A program made the position numbers and the translations under genes. The notes beneath the pieces were generated by a model. That model saw only the letters and a program-made list of their open reading frames with translations. It was not told the DNA's origin and searched no databases. Positions 28,288-38,993 of a stretch of DNA of 64,000 bases are shown here, one piece after another (the first letter of the stretch is position 1; each line of letters begins with the position of its first letter). The stretch is from Actinopolyspora mortivallis DSM 44261 (GTDB taxonomy: Bacteria; Actinomycetota; Actinomycetes; Mycobacteriales; Pseudonocardiaceae): the NCBI RefSeq assembly GCF_000384035.1, contig NZ_KB913024.1, positions 2,227,584-2,291,583 of the forward strand. Direction: 5' to 3'.

Positions 28288-28680
28288 TCACGCTCCCCCG
28301 TGCCCGCCGGTCTCCGTGGGGGACAGCAGGACGTCGGCGTCGAAACAGTCCGGCGCCCCCGTGTGACAGGCCGGGCCGGTCTGGTCGACGAGCACCAACA
28401 GGGTGTCCCCGTCGCAGTCCAGCCGCACCTCGCGTACGTACTGGGTGTTTCCCGAGGTCTCGCCCTTGACCCAGTGGCTGTCCCTGCTCCGGGAGTAGTA
28501 GGTGGCCCGCCTGGTCGTCAGGGTGCGGTGCAGCGCCTCGTCGTCCATCCAGGCCATCATCAGCACCCTGCCGTCGTCGTACTGCTGCACCACGGCGGCG
28601 ACCAGCCCGGCCTCGTTCCGTTTGAGCCTGTCCGCGATCGCCGGGGCCAGTCCCGGTTCGGCCGCTCCCGTTCCGCTCAT
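28288..28680 (-). CDS. hisI: Phosphoribosyl-AMP cyclohydrolase
   Basis: Third step of histidine synthesis, opening the adenine ring of PR-AMP. 130 residues, single-domain as in other actinobacteria (hisE separate). Metal and active-site motifs: [53 protein letters not shown] and the zinc ligands CDGD/C-H. ATG 28680 overlaps the hisF stop by 4 bases. Confidence 0.97.
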   Translation of the reverse strand: MSGTGAAEPGLAPAIADRLKRNEAGLVAAVVQQYDDGRVLMMAWMDDEALHRTLTTRRATYYSRSRDSHWVKGETSGNTQYVREVRLDCDGDTLLVLVDQTGPACHTGAPDCFDADVLLSPTETGGHGGA

Positions 28681-29450
28681 CGGACGGTGATCCCCTCCGC
28701 GCGCATGGCGTTCTTGACCTCCGCGAGGGTCAACTGACCGAAGTGGAACACGCTGGCGGCGAGCACCGCGTCGGCCCCGGCGTGCACCGCCGGGGCGAAG
28801 TGGTGTTTGTCGCCGGCACCGCCACTGGCGATCAGCGGAACCCCCACGGCGGCACGAACCGCCCGGATCATCTCCAGGTCGAAGCCCTCCTTGGTGCCGT
28901 CGGCGTCCATCGAGTTGAGCAGGATCTCCCCGACACCCAGGTTCTCGGCACGCTCGGCCCACCCGACCGCGCAGATGCCGGTTCCCTTCCTCCCACCGTG
29001 GGTGGTCACCTCGAATCCCGAGGCAGTGGGCTCTCCGCCCTCCGGAACCCTCCTGGCGTCGACCGACAGCACCACGCACTGGGCACCGAAACGGCGGGAG
29101 GCGGTCTCCAGCAGTTCCGGCCGCGCGACGGCCGCGGTGTTCAGGCTGACCTTGTCCGCGCCGGCACGCAGCAGGCGATCCACATCGTCCGCGGAGCGCA
29201 CACCCCCTCCCACGGTCAGCGGGATGAAGACCTGGTCGGCCGTGCGCCGCACCACCTCGTAGGTGGTCTCCCGGTCACCGGAGGAGGCGGTGACGTCGAG
29301 GAAGGTCAGCTCGTCGGCTCCCTCACCGTTGTACAACCGGGCCAACTCGACCGGATCTCCCGCGTCGACGAGGTCGGTGAAGTTGACTCCCTTGACCACC
29401 CTGCCCTCGTCGACGTCCAGACACGGGATCACGCGCACCGCGACAGCCAT
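28677..29450 (-). CDS. hisF: Imidazole glycerol phosphate synthase subunit HisF
   Basis: Cyclase subunit of the HisH-HisF complex, producing IGP and AICAR. 257 residues, TIM barrel. The two catalytic aspartates are in [13 protein letters not shown] and [20 protein letters not shown] and LIASGGAG bind phosphate. ATG 29450 is preceded by GGAGAC and, directly before that, TACCCT, so the gene may have its own start site inside the cluster. Overlaps hisI. Confidence 0.97.
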   Translation of the reverse strand: MAVAVRVIPCLDVDEGRVVKGVNFTDLVDAGDPVELARLYNGEGADELTFLDVTASSGDRETTYEVVRRTADQVFIPLTVGGGVRSADDVDRLLRAGADKVSLNTAAVARPELLETASRRFGAQCVVLSVDARRVPEGGEPTASGFEVTTHGGRKGTGICAVGWAERAENLGVGEILLNSMDADGTKEGFDLEMIRAVRAAVGVPLIASGGAGDKHHFAPAVHAGADAVLAASVFHFGQLTLAEVKNAMRAEGITVR

Positions 29451-29462
29451 GTCTCCAGGGTA
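29451..29462 (-). promoter_or_regulatory. Composite -10/ribosome-binding element of hisF
   Basis: TACCCT-GGAGAC directly before the ATG. Same layout as at hisH and soxR: a TAnnnT hexamer, a GGAG hexamer, then the start codon. Confidence 0.45.
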
Positions 29463-29514
29463 AGCGCCCGCCCCGTCGGAGCGGCACGCGGCGCCCTTCC
29501 GGGAGGGTGACGGT

Positions 29515-30249
29515 TCAGGAGCGTACGGCGGCCAGCGCCTCGGGGAGCGTGACGTCGCCGGTGTAGAGGGCCTTGCCCACGATCGCTCCCTCCAGTCCCA
29601 GCGGCTCCAGCTCGGACAACGCGACCAGGTCCTCCACGGTGGAAACACCTCCCGAGGCCACCACCGGGGCGGGGGTGTGTTCACAGACGGCCCGCAGCAG
29701 CTCCAGGTTGGGTCCCTGCAACGTCCCGTCCTTGCTCACGTCCGTGACCACGTACCGATGACAACCGGCCCGGTCCAGACGGTCCAGCACCTCCCAGAGA
29801 TCTCCACCGTCCCTGGTCCACCCCCGGGCGGCGAGCCGATGTCCCTCCGGCCCGATGCGCACGTCCAGACCGACGGCGACACGCTGTCCGTGCTCACGGA
29901 CCACACCGGCGGTCCATTCCGGATCCTCCAAGGCCGCCGTGCCCAGATTGACCCGGGCGCACCCGGTCTCCAACGCGGCCCGCAGCGAGGCGTCGTCACG
30001 GATCCCTCCGGAAAGCTCGACACGCACGTCGAGCCGGTTCACCACCTCGGCCAGCAGTTCGTGGTTGGAACCACGCCCGAAAGCCGCGTCCAGATCAACG
30101 AGGTGAATCCACTCGGCCCCGGAGTCCTGCCACGCTCGGGCGGCCTGCAACGGATCCCCGTAGGTGGTCTCGGTTCCGGCGGCACCACGGACGAGGCGCA
30201 CCGCCTGCCCGTCGGCCACGTCAACGGCGGGAAGCAGCGTGAAAGTCAC
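29515..30249 (-). CDS. priA: Bifunctional HisA/TrpF isomerase (PriA)
   Basis: Isomerises ProFAR (histidine) and PRA (tryptophan). 244 residues, TIM barrel; catalytic aspartates in [15 protein letters not shown] and [15 protein letters not shown], with LSGGIRDD and [12 protein letters not shown] binding phosphates. In actinobacteria lacking trpF this protein serves both pathways, and no trpF is present in the adjacent trp cluster. The double role is therefore well supported by context, not by sequence alone. GTG 30249 has a TAGGCT hexamer six bases upstream. Confidence 0.95.
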   Translation of the reverse strand: MTFTLLPAVDVADGQAVRLVRGAAGTETTYGDPLQAARAWQDSGAEWIHLVDLDAAFGRGSNHELLAEVVNRLDVRVELSGGIRDDASLRAALETGCARVNLGTAALEDPEWTAGVVREHGQRVAVGLDVRIGPEGHRLAARGWTRDGGDLWEVLDRLDRAGCHRYVVTDVSKDGTLQGPNLELLRAVCEHTPAPVVASGGVSTVEDLVALSELEPLGLEGAIVGKALYTGDVTLPEALAAVRS

Positions 30250-30261
30250 TCCCCAAGCCTA
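30250..30261 (-). promoter_or_regulatory. -10 element immediately before priA
   Basis: Minus strand TAGGCT-TGGGGA then the GTG. Suggests an internal leaderless transcript for priA, which would keep the shared His/Trp isomerase available independently. Confidence 0.4.
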
Positions 30262-30332
30262 CGATCCGCACACGGGGAAGCCGGCGCCACCCACGTCGGT
30301 CGACAGGCCCCCTCCCCATCGGGAGGTGGCGG

Positions 30333-30545
30333 TCAGCGTCGACGCGAACGGGTCGCCGAACGCAGCACCGCTCCCAGCGGCAGCCCCAGCACCAGCAGGG
30401 CCACGAACAGCACCACCCAACCGGACACCCCGGAGACGAGCAGGTGCGTCGAGGCGTATCCGACCACCATGCCCAGGCACACCACCGCGGCGACCACACG
30501 GGCGGGGCCGCCGGGGCGCATCAGACCGTACCGACGGGTCCTCAC
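30333..30545 (-). CDS. Small membrane protein of unknown function in the his cluster
   Basis: 70 residues: an Arg-rich N terminus, two hydrophobic segments (about 16-36 and 42-62) and an Arg-rich C terminus, hence a two-span membrane protein with both ends inside. Its GTG overlaps the hisH stop by 4 bases, which strongly suggests it is a real, coupled gene. It lies between hisH and priA. I do not recognise a family. Confidence 0.65.
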   Translation of the reverse strand: MRTRRYGLMRPGGPARVVAAVVCLGMVVGYASTHLLVSGVSGWVVLFVALLVLGLPLGAVLRSATRSRRR

Positions 30546-31177
30546 AGGGTCCCCAGCCAGTTGCGCAGCAGACCGATACCGGCCTCGCCGGACTTCTCGG
30601 GGTGGAACTGGGTGGCCGTCAACACGCCGTCCTCCACGGCGGCCAGGAAGGAGTCCCCGTGTTCGGCCCGGATCAGCCGGGGCTGCCCGCCCTCTTCGAA
30701 CCCCCGGGCGGCGTCGGGCCAGTCACGCGCGGCGAAGGAGTGCACGAAGTAGAAGCGGGTTTCCGGCGGGAAACCGGCGAACAACGCGCTGTCGCCGGGG
30801 GCGGAGACGGTGTTCCACCCCATGTGCGGAAGGGGTTCGGAACGGAGTCGTTCGACCGTGCCGGGCCAGCGCCCCAGCCCCTCGGCCTCGACCCCGTGCT
30901 CCACGCCACGCTCGAACAGGATCTGCATCCCGACGCAGATCCCGAGCACGGGACGCCGCTCGTTCAACCGACGGTCGACGACCTTGTCCCCGCCGACCTC
31001 GAGCAGCCCCCGCATACAGGCCGAGAACGCCCCGACTCCGGGAACGACCAGGCCGTCGGCCTCGAACGCGCGTTGATGGTCGGAGGTCACCTCCACCCGC
31101 GCGCCCGCGTGCTCCAGCGCACGCTCGGCCGAACGGAGATTGCCCGACCCGTAGTCCAGTACGACGACTCGTGCCAC
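30542..31177 (-). CDS. hisH: Imidazole glycerol phosphate synthase glutaminase subunit HisH
   Basis: Class I glutamine amidotransferase supplying ammonia to HisF. 211 residues. Catalytic cysteine in [13 protein letters not shown], histidine/glutamate in [13 protein letters not shown], oxyanion region PGVGAF. GTG 31177 is preceded by TAGGCT-GGAGAC, a likely leaderless promoter; this matters because hisB, normally just upstream, is 4.5 kb away here. Confidence 0.97.
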   Translation of the reverse strand: MARVVVLDYGSGNLRSAERALEHAGARVEVTSDHQRAFEADGLVVPGVGAFSACMRGLLEVGGDKVVDRRLNERRPVLGICVGMQILFERGVEHGVEAEGLGRWPGTVERLRSEPLPHMGWNTVSAPGDSALFAGFPPETRFYFVHSFAARDWPDAARGFEEGGQPRLIRAEHGDSFLAAVEDGVLTATQFHPEKSGEAGIGLLRNWLGTL

Positions 31178-31189
31178 GTCTCCAGCCTA
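31178..31189 (-). promoter_or_regulatory. Composite -10/ribosome-binding element of hisH
   Basis: Minus strand TAGGCT-GGAGAC then GTG. Provides an independent start for the hisH-priA-hisF-hisI block, cut off from hisDCB by soxR and its neighbours. Confidence 0.5.
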
Positions 31190-31240
31190 CCGGCGCCCAC
31201 CACGGCCACGAAGCGGACCACACACGAACGGGTGCCCCGG

Positions 31241-31252
31241 TATCCTGGAGCC
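31241..31252 (+). promoter_or_regulatory. Composite -10/ribosome-binding element of soxR
   Basis: TATCCT-GGAGCC then the GTG of soxR. Mirror image of the element before hisH, 51 bp away on the other strand. Confidence 0.5.
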
Positions 31253-31714
31253 GTGTCGAAACCGGCCCCGAAACTGACCATCGGAGAAGTCGCCGAACGC
31301 AGTGGTTTCGCGACCACGGCACTCAGGTTCTACGAGGACCGGGGTCTGATCAGCTCGACCCGTACCAGCGGCAACCAACGGCGCTACGAACGTGGTGTGC
31401 TGCGTCGACTCGCCTTCATCCGCGCGGCACAGCGGGTGGGGCTCAGCCTGGAGGACATCGCGGACGCGCTGAGCACCCTGCCGGACAACCACGCCCCCGG
31501 CAAGTCCGACTGGGCGAGGTTGTCGGAACGGTGGCGGGACGAGCTCGACGCCCGCATCGACGGGTTGCGACGGCTGAGGGACCGCCTCACCGGCTGCATC
31601 GGTTGTGGCTGTCTCTCGCTGAACACGTGTTCGCTGTACAACCCGGACGACCGGATGGCCGACAACGGTCCCGCCGCCCCGCTGCTGCGCCCGAAGAACG
31701 ACGGCGGCCTGTGA
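31253..31714 (+). CDS. soxR: Redox-sensitive transcriptional activator SoxR
   Basis: MerR-family regulator that senses redox-active compounds or superoxide through a [2Fe-2S] cluster. 153 residues: winged helix at about 8-75 (LTIGEVAERSGFATTALRFY), dimerisation helix, and the cluster motif C115-x2-C118-x-C120-x5-C126 (CIGCGCLSLNTC). Actinobacterial SoxR proteins typically respond to redox-active metabolites such as endogenous antibiotics. Divergent from hisH. No canonical SoxR box is visible in the 75-bp gap, so its targets are probably elsewhere. Confidence 0.95.
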   Translation: MSKPAPKLTIGEVAERSGFATTALRFYEDRGLISSTRTSGNQRRYERGVLRRLAFIRAAQRVGLSLEDIADALSTLPDNHAPGKSDWARLSERWRDELDARIDGLRRLRDRLTGCIGCGCLSLNTCSLYNPDDRMADNGPAAPLLRPKNDGGL

Positions 31715-31783
31715 TTCCCGCCCGTTCCCGGCGGAGTCCTTCCGGAAACGACCGGCCGGGTTCGGCCCGGGCTCGGGAGCAGG

Positions 31784-31805
31784 TACCCGGCGGCCCCGCC
31801 GGGTA
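31784..31805. terminator. Hairpin between soxR and the convergent small gene
   Basis: TACCCGGC (31784-31791) pairs with GCCGGGTA (31798-31805) across a six-base loop. No T-run; a candidate bidirectional terminator in the 163 bp between convergent genes. Confidence 0.45.
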
Positions 31806-31877
31806 TCCCGAAGCCGGGTGGGTCCGCGAAACCGTCCGGTCGTCCCGACCACGGCGCGCGGCCCCTCCCACGCCCGG

Positions 31878-32030
31878 TCACGACCACCACAGCACCCCGC
31901 CCACCAGGGCGAGCACCGCGGTGGTCGCGAGCGTCACCGCGAACAGGCGGCTGCTCTTCCACATCGCGTAGGCGCCCCCGGCGAGAAAACCGGAGAGGGC
32001 CAGCAGGAGGAGAGGAAGGAGATCGCGCAC
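31878..32030 (-). CDS. 50-residue membrane protein next to the molybdopterin oxidoreductase
   Basis: Reads MRDLLPLLLLALSGFLAGGA.. followed by a short polar YAMWKSSR turn and a second span ending VLWWS: two membrane segments in 50 residues. The GTG at 32030 has GGAG 5 bases upstream, and it lies 54 bp after the oxidoreductase on the same strand. Too short for most gene finders. From memory, similar short proteins occur in related actinomycetes; function unknown. The Trp at the C terminus and the Gly-rich first helix suggest a small helper subunit, which is inference. Confidence 0.6.
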   Translation of the reverse strand: MRDLLPLLLLALSGFLAGGAYAMWKSSRLFAVTLATTAVLALVGGVLWWS

Positions 32031-32084
32031 CGCTGCTCCGTGTGGGGTGGTGGGACAGGAACGGTGGCATTCTCCCCTTCCGAC

Positions 32085-34397
32085 TCAGCGGTGTTCGAGC
32101 CGGACCACCACCGCCTTGGACACCGGGGTGTTGGACCCCTCGGCCACCGAGTCCAGGGGGACCAGCGGGTTGACCTCCGGGTAGTAGGCCGCCGCGCAGC
32201 CGCGCGGAGTGGAGTAGGCGACCAGCCGGAACCCCTCGGCGCGACGCTGCTGGAGCTCGCCGGAGCCGTCGGCCCACTCGGAGACCAGATCCACCAGTTG
32301 TCCGTCCTCGAACCCCAGTTCGGCGAGATCCTCCCGGTTGACCAGCACCACCCGACGTCCGTTCTCCACTCCGCGGTAACGGTCGGACAGCCCGTACACC
32401 GTGGTGTTGTACTGGTCGTGACTGCGCAGGCTCTGCAACAGCAACCGCCCCTCGGGCACGTGAATCGCGTGGGGAACGTTGACGGTGAAGTTGGCCCTGC
32501 CCGTCGTGGTGGGGAAACTCCGCCGGTCCCGTGGGGGGTGTGGCAGCACGAACCCGTCCGGCTCCCGCACCCGGCGGTTGTAGTCGTCGCACCCCGGGAC
32601 CACGGTGGCGATGTGGTCCCTGATCCGGTCGTAGTCCTGTTCGAACTCCGCCCACGGCACGGGGTGACGCTCGCCGAGCAGGGCACGCGCCAGGCGGGAG
32701 ATGATCGCCACCTCGGACAGCAGGTGCGGCGAGCAGGGTTCGAGCCGTCCACGCGAGGTGTGCACCACCGACATGGAGTCCTCGACGGTCACGAACTGCT
32801 CACCACTGTGCTGGCGGTCCCGTTCGGTACGCCCGAGTGTCGGCAGGATCAGTGCGGTGCGCCCCGGGACCACGTGCGAGCGGTTGAGCTTGGTCGAGAC
32901 CTGCACGGTCAGTTCACAACCGCGCAGCGCCCGTTCGGTGGCGGCGCTGTCCGGGGTGGCAGCGGCGAAGTTGCCGCCCAACCCGACGAAGGCCCGACAC
33001 TTCCCCTCGTGCATGGCACGCAGCGTCTCCACGGTGTCCCAACCGGGTTCGCGGGGCACCTCCAGTCCGAACTCCTCGTCCAGGGCGGACAGGAACGACT
33101 CGGGCATCCTCTCCCAGATGCCCATGGTGCGGTCTCCCTGGACGTTGGAATGTCCCCGGACCGGGCACACCCCGGCACCGGGTTTTCCGATCATGCCGCG
33201 CAGCAGCTGGACGTTCACGATCTCACGGATGGTCGCCACGGCCTGCCTGTGCTGAGTGATCCCCATCGCCCAGCAGACCACGGTCCCACGGGACTCGGCG
33301 AACATCCGTGCGATGCGCTCGATCCGGGAACGCTCCAATCCGGTGAGCCGTTCCACCTCGGCCCAGTCGACGTCCCGGGCCCGCGCGGCGTACTCGGCGA
33401 AGCCGCTGGTGTACTCCTCGATGAACGAGCGGTCCAGCACCGTACCGGGTTCCTCGTCCTCGGCCCGCAACAACAGGGCCCCGAGCGCCTTGAACAGAGC
33501 CAGGTCGCCGCCGATGCGGATCTGGGCGAACTCGTCGGCAAGTCGGGTTCCCGGGCCGAGGACCCCGCGAACACGCTGGGGGTTGCGGAAACGCATCAGT
33601 CCGGTTTCCGGCAGCGGATTGACGGCGACGATACTGCCGCCCCGCTGTTTCACCCGCTCCAGCGAAGACAGCATCCGCGGATGGTTGGTCCCCGGATTCT
33701 GCCCCATCACCACCACGAGGTCGGCGTTCTCCACGTCGGACAGGCTCACCGATCCCTTGCCGACGCCGATCGTCTCGTTCAGGGCCGTGCCGGAGGACTC
33801 GTGACACATGTTCGAGCAGTCGGGCAGGTTGTTCGTCCCCAGGGAACGTGCCAACAGCTGGTAGCAGAACGCCGCCTCGTTGCTGGCTCTGCCCGAGGTG
33901 TAGAACGCGGTGTGCTCGGCTCCGATCTCCCGGAGCTTGTCGGCCACCACCCGGAAGGCCTCGTCCCAGTCGACGGGGCGGTAGTGGGTGTCCCCCTCAC
34001 GTCGGATCACCGGCTGGGTCAGCCTTCCCTGCTGCCCCAGCCAGTAGTCGGTGTGCTCGGCCAACCGTTCGATCGGGTGCGTGCGGAAGAAGTCCGCGTC
34101 CACGGTGCGCCTGGTCGCCTCCTCTGCGACCGCCTTGGCTCCGTTCTCGCAGAACTCGGCGGCCTTGCGGGAGTCCCCCTCCTCCTCACGAGGGTCGGGC
34201 CAGGCACACCCCGGACAGTCGAACCCGTCGCGCTGGTTCAGCAGCGGCAGGGTTCTGGCCGTCCGGGCCACCCCCATCTGCTCCAGGCTGCGTCGCAACG
34301 CCACGGTGATCCCGTTCACACCGACCGCGGCCCGTTCCGGTGCGCGCACGTCGAGTTCCGATTCGTCGATGTCGCCGTCGGAATTGCGCCTTGTCAC
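32085..34397 (-). CDS. YdeP/FdhF-family molybdopterin oxidoreductase
   Basis: 770 residues, DMSO-reductase superfamily, the subgroup labelled FdhF/YdeP or formate dehydrogenase alpha-like. The family marker FDCPGCAWPDP occurs near the N terminus in place of a [4Fe-4S] CxxC-x3-C-x-n-C set. Further on are YTSGRASNEAAFCYQLLARS, NLPDCSNMCHESSG (the cysteine is at the position of the Mo ligand), VVVMGQNPGTNHPRM, and the C-terminal molydop-binding domain with HDQYNTTVYGL. No twin-arginine signal, so cytoplasmic. GTG 34397 has GGTGGA 5 bases upstream; a GTG at 34466 is unsupported. Real substrate unknown; formate is an assumption. Confidence 0.85.
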   Translation of the reverse strand: MTRRNSDGDIDESELDVRAPERAAVGVNGITVALRRSLEQMGVARTARTLPLLNQRDGFDCPGCAWPDPREEEGDSRKAAEFCENGAKAVAEEATRRTVDADFFRTHPIERLAEHTDYWLGQQGRLTQPVIRREGDTHYRPVDWDEAFRVVADKLREIGAEHTAFYTSGRASNEAAFCYQLLARSLGTNNLPDCSNMCHESSGTALNETIGVGKGSVSLSDVENADLVVVMGQNPGTNHPRMLSSLERVKQRGGSIVAVNPLPETGLMRFRNPQRVRGVLGPGTRLADEFAQIRIGGDLALFKALGALLLRAEDEEPGTVLDRSFIEEYTSGFAEYAARARDVDWAEVERLTGLERSRIERIARMFAESRGTVVCWAMGITQHRQAVATIREIVNVQLLRGMIGKPGAGVCPVRGHSNVQGDRTMGIWERMPESFLSALDEEFGLEVPREPGWDTVETLRAMHEGKCRAFVGLGGNFAAATPDSAATERALRGCELTVQVSTKLNRSHVVPGRTALILPTLGRTERDRQHSGEQFVTVEDSMSVVHTSRGRLEPCSPHLLSEVAIISRLARALLGERHPVPWAEFEQDYDRIRDHIATVVPGCDDYNRRVREPDGFVLPHPPRDRRSFPTTTGRANFTVNVPHAIHVPEGRLLLQSLRSHDQYNTTVYGLSDRYRGVENGRRVVLVNREDLAELGFEDGQLVDLVSEWADGSGELQQRRAEGFRLVAYSTPRGCAAAYYPEVNPLVPLDSVAEGSNTPVSKAVVVRLEHR

Positions 34398-34488
34398 GCG
34401 ATCCACCCGTTTCCCTGCGAGTCCGGCCCTCTTGTTCGGCCCGGTCCGTTCGGGGTGCCCCGCCACCGGTCACGACGGTGCACCGTGT

Positions 34489-35442
34489 TCAGTCGAAGTG
34501 CTCGGTGAGGTACTTCTCACCCTCGTCGGCCAGGAAGGTCACGATCTCCCGGAGTTCGGGGTTGCGCCGTCTGATCCGTTTCGCCGCCACCAAGTGTGCT
34601 CCGGAGGAGGGGCCGACGAACAGTCCGTGTCGACGCGCCAGTTGCCGGGTCTGCTCCAGGGCCTCGGCACTGTCCACCGCGACGATCTCGTCGACCTCGT
34701 CGCGGTGGCGCGCGAAGACGTCGGGCACGAAGCCGTCCGAGATCCCCTCGATGAGGTGTTTGTCCACCTCGCCGGTGGCCAGGGTGCACGACTCGTTCGG
34801 TTCGACCGCGATCACACGGCAGGAGGGGTTGACCGCGCGGAAGGCCTGCCCCACGCCGATGACCGTTCCTCCCGTACCCACACCCCCCACCACGGCGTCG
34901 GGAACCACCCCGGTGGGGAGCTGCCGCAGGATCTCGGGACCGAGCCAGGTGCGGTTCTCGTCGACGTTCCACTCGCTGTCGAACTGCCGGGGCGCGAAGT
35001 AGCCGGGCTGACGCCCCAGGGTTCTGGCCGTCTCCAGAGCCTCGTTGACGTGGAAGTCGCCGACGGTCCGCGTCTCGGCCCCGAAGGCGCGGCAGATCGC
35101 GGCGCGTTCGGCGCTGACCTCCCGGGGCATCACCACGAGCATCGGATAACCCTTGACCGCGGCCACCATGCTCATGGCGTTGCCGGTGTTGCCGCTGCTC
35201 GCCTCCACCACGGTGTCGCCGGGACGCAGCAGGCCCGCACGTTCGGCACGTTCGATCATGTAGGCGGCCACCCGGGCCTTGATCGAACCGGAGGGGTTGA
35301 GGAACTCGGCCTTCGCCCGTATCCCCTCCACCAGCAACAGTGGGGTGTCCCCGATCGCACTCAGGATCGAACCGGTGGAACCGTGCTCGTGGGTGGGTGG
35401 CACGGCCGGAGATCCCACCCTCGTTGTCGACGACCTGCCCAT
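34489..35442 (-). CDS. Cysteine synthase/cystathionine beta-synthase family PLP enzyme
   Basis: 317 residues, fold-type II PLP enzyme. PLP lysine in FLNPSGSIKARVAAYMIERA, the SGNTG loop in EASSGNTGNAMSMVAAVKGY, and the phosphate loop GGVGTGGTVIGVGQA. The closest group by eye is CysK/CysM; a siderophore- or metallophore-type synthase cannot be excluded because the active-site variant IKAR replaces the usual VKDR. ATG 35442 is chosen over an upstream non-conserved extension. It precedes the molybdopterin enzyme by 91 bp on the same strand and has its own operator-like promoter. Confidence 0.85.
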   Translation of the reverse strand: MGRSSTTRVGSPAVPPTHEHGSTGSILSAIGDTPLLLVEGIRAKAEFLNPSGSIKARVAAYMIERAERAGLLRPGDTVVEASSGNTGNAMSMVAAVKGYPMLVVMPREVSAERAAICRAFGAETRTVGDFHVNEALETARTLGRQPGYFAPRQFDSEWNVDENRTWLGPEILRQLPTGVVPDAVVGGVGTGGTVIGVGQAFRAVNPSCRVIAVEPNESCTLATGEVDKHLIEGISDGFVPDVFARHRDEVDEIVAVDSAEALEQTRQLARRHGLFVGPSSGAHLVAAKRIRRRNPELREIVTFLADEGEKYLTEHFD

Positions 35443-35510
35443 GGGGACCCCCTGTCCTCGTCGTCCCGGCGGCAGAGCCCCGTGTACACACGCCGTGTTG
35501 CGCGATACAC

Positions 35511-35559
35511 ACAACATTGCTCAATAAGCAACATTGCTGTTCATGCGGCGCGCTGTCAA
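35511..35559 (-). promoter_or_regulatory. Promoter and operator-like repeats upstream of the cysteine-synthase-like gene
   Basis: Minus strand: TTGACA (35554-35559) is a perfect -35, with a weak AATGTT or CAATGT -10 near 35530-35536. Overlapping and just beyond lie TTGCT-TATTG-AGCAA (35517-35531), a 5-5-5 palindrome, and a 10-bp direct repeat AGCAATGTTG starting 17 bp apart. This AT-rich block stands out in a 70% GC context. It looks like a repressor site, for example of the ArsR type; the identity is inference. Confidence 0.5.
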
Positions 35560-35704
35560 GGAGCGACCGCCCCAGCAGCCCCGTCCGGGTGAGTGACGAG
35601 GAGTACGGGCACGCCGCACCACCCCCGGGAGAACCGGCCCGTGGCCAACGACGCGGGCAGCGGCACCCGGTGGAGTCCCACCCCACGCGCCGGTGCGGGA
35701 ACCG

Positions 35705-37488
<1,784 letters not shown>

Positions 37489-38802
37489 TCATGCGAAGCG
37501 GGCCGTCACGGCCGCACCGTGCGCGGGCAGGTCCTCCGCGTCGGCCAGGGCGACGACATGGTCGGCGACCTCGTGAAGCGCCTGCCTGGTGTAGTCCACC
37601 ACGTGGATGCCGCGCAGGAAGCTCTGCACGCTCAGCCCGGAGGAGTGCCGGGCGCACCCCCCGGTGGGGAGAACGTGGTTCGAGCCCGCGCAGTAGTCGC
37701 CGAGCGAGACCGGGGCATAGGGTCCCACGAAGATCGCCCCCGCGTTCCGCACCCGGGCCGCCACCGCGGAGGAGTCCTCGGTCTGGATCTCCAGGTGTTC
37801 GGCGGCGTAGGCGTCCACCACCCGGATCCCCTCCGACAGCGAGTCGACGAGCACACAGCCGGACTGCTGTCCGGTCAGTGCCGCACGGATCCGCTCGGCG
37901 TGCCTGGTGGCCGGAACACGTTCGCGCAGTTGCTCGTCGACGGCCCCGGCCAACTCCTCGGAGGGGGTGACGAGCACGCTGGCGGCCAGGGTGTCGTGCT
38001 CGGCCTGGCTGATCAGGTCGGCGGCCACGTGTGCCGGGTCGGCGGTGTCGTCGGCGAGGATCGCGATCTCGGTCGGTCCCGCCTCGGCGTCGATGCCGAT
38101 GACGTTGCGCAGCCGGCGCTTGGCCGCCGTGACGTAGACGTTGCCCGGGCCGGTGACCATGTCCACCGGCCGCAGCGGTGTCCCGTCGGTGTCGGAGCCG
38201 CCGAAGGCGAGCAAACCGACCGCCTGGGCCCCGCCGACGGCCCACACCTCGTCGACCCCCAGCAGCGCGGCGGCGGCCAGGGTGGTGGGGTGCGGCCGTC
38301 CTCCGAACTCGGTCTGGGGAGGGGAACACACCACCAGGGACTCCACCCCGGCGGCCTGGGCGGGGACCACGTTCATGACCACGCTCGACGGGTAGGCCGC
38401 GAGTCCTCCAGGGGCGTACAGGCCGACCCTGGCGACCGGAACCCAGCGTTCCGTGACCGTCCCCCCGGAGGTCACCTCGGTGGTCACGTCCGCACGCCGC
38501 TGGTCGGCGTGCACCCTTCTGGCACGTTCCGCCGAGACCTCCAGGGCCTTGCGCACCTCCGGATCGAGCTCGTCCAGGGCGCGCCGCAGCTCCCCGGAGG
38601 GAACCCGGACCCCTTCCGGACGCACTCCGTCGAAGCGCTCGGTGTGCTCCAGGGCAGCGGGCACGCCCCGCTCGGCCACGTCGTCGAGCACCGGGCGCAC
38701 GGCGGACAGCGCGTGTTCCACGTCCATCCCGGCTCGGGGCAGCCTGGTGCGTAGCTCTCCCACGGAGGGTTCCCGACCGCGCAGGTCAATTCGGCTGAGC
38801 AT
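37489..38802 (-). CDS. hisD: Histidinol dehydrogenase
   Basis: Two-step NAD oxidation of histidinol to histidine. 437 residues. The Zn/active-site residues fall in [14 protein letters not shown] and [40 protein letters not shown] is the signature segment. The second of two close ATGs (38802) is used because GGAAGG is 6 bases from it and abuts the first. A TATCCT hexamer at 38833-38838 (minus strand) gives a leader of about 25 nt. First gene of the hisD-hisC-hisB block. Confidence 0.97.
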   Translation of the reverse strand: MLSRIDLRGREPSVGELRTRLPRAGMDVEHALSAVRPVLDDVAERGVPAALEHTERFDGVRPEGVRVPSGELRRALDELDPEVRKALEVSAERARRVHADQRRADVTTEVTSGGTVTERWVPVARVGLYAPGGLAAYPSSVVMNVVPAQAAGVESLVVCSPPQTEFGGRPHPTTLAAAALLGVDEVWAVGGAQAVGLLAFGGSDTDGTPLRPVDMVTGPGNVYVTAAKRRLRNVIGIDAEAGPTEIAILADDTADPAHVAADLISQAEHDTLAASVLVTPSEELAGAVDEQLRERVPATRHAERIRAALTGQQSGCVLVDSLSEGIRVVDAYAAEHLEIQTEDSSAVAARVRNAGAIFVGPYAPVSLGDYCAGSNHVLPTGGCARHSSGLSVQSFLRGIHVVDYTRQALHEVADHVVALADAEDLPAHGAAVTARFA

Positions 38803-38832
38803 GGACATCCTTCCGCAAACGTCGCTGTCGCC

Positions 38833-38838
38833 AGGATA
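38833..38838 (-). promoter_or_regulatory. Candidate -10 of hisD
   Basis: TATCCT on the minus strand, 30 nt upstream of the chosen hisD start. No good -35. Plausible start of the hisDCB message. Confidence 0.35.
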
Positions 38839-38993
38839 GCCCGCGGGGGACGGGCACCCGACCGGCTGCTCCCCCGCGTCGCCCTCGTCGCCCACCGGAA
38901 CGGCGGAGTCCGACTCACACGTACGTAGGTTGTCACACGCCGTGATCGGAGCGAGTCTCGGATGATCCTGATCCGCGACCGATCGGAGAAACC

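Noticed and set aside
31178-31252. SoxR box in the hisH-soxR gap
   Set aside because: No inverted repeat of the expected CCTCAAG type could be read; control of hisH by SoxR is unsupported.
31818-34508. 896-codon frame antisense to the molybdopterin oxidoreductase
   Set aside because: Shadow; repetitive His/Gly/Val/Asp composition and no family signature.
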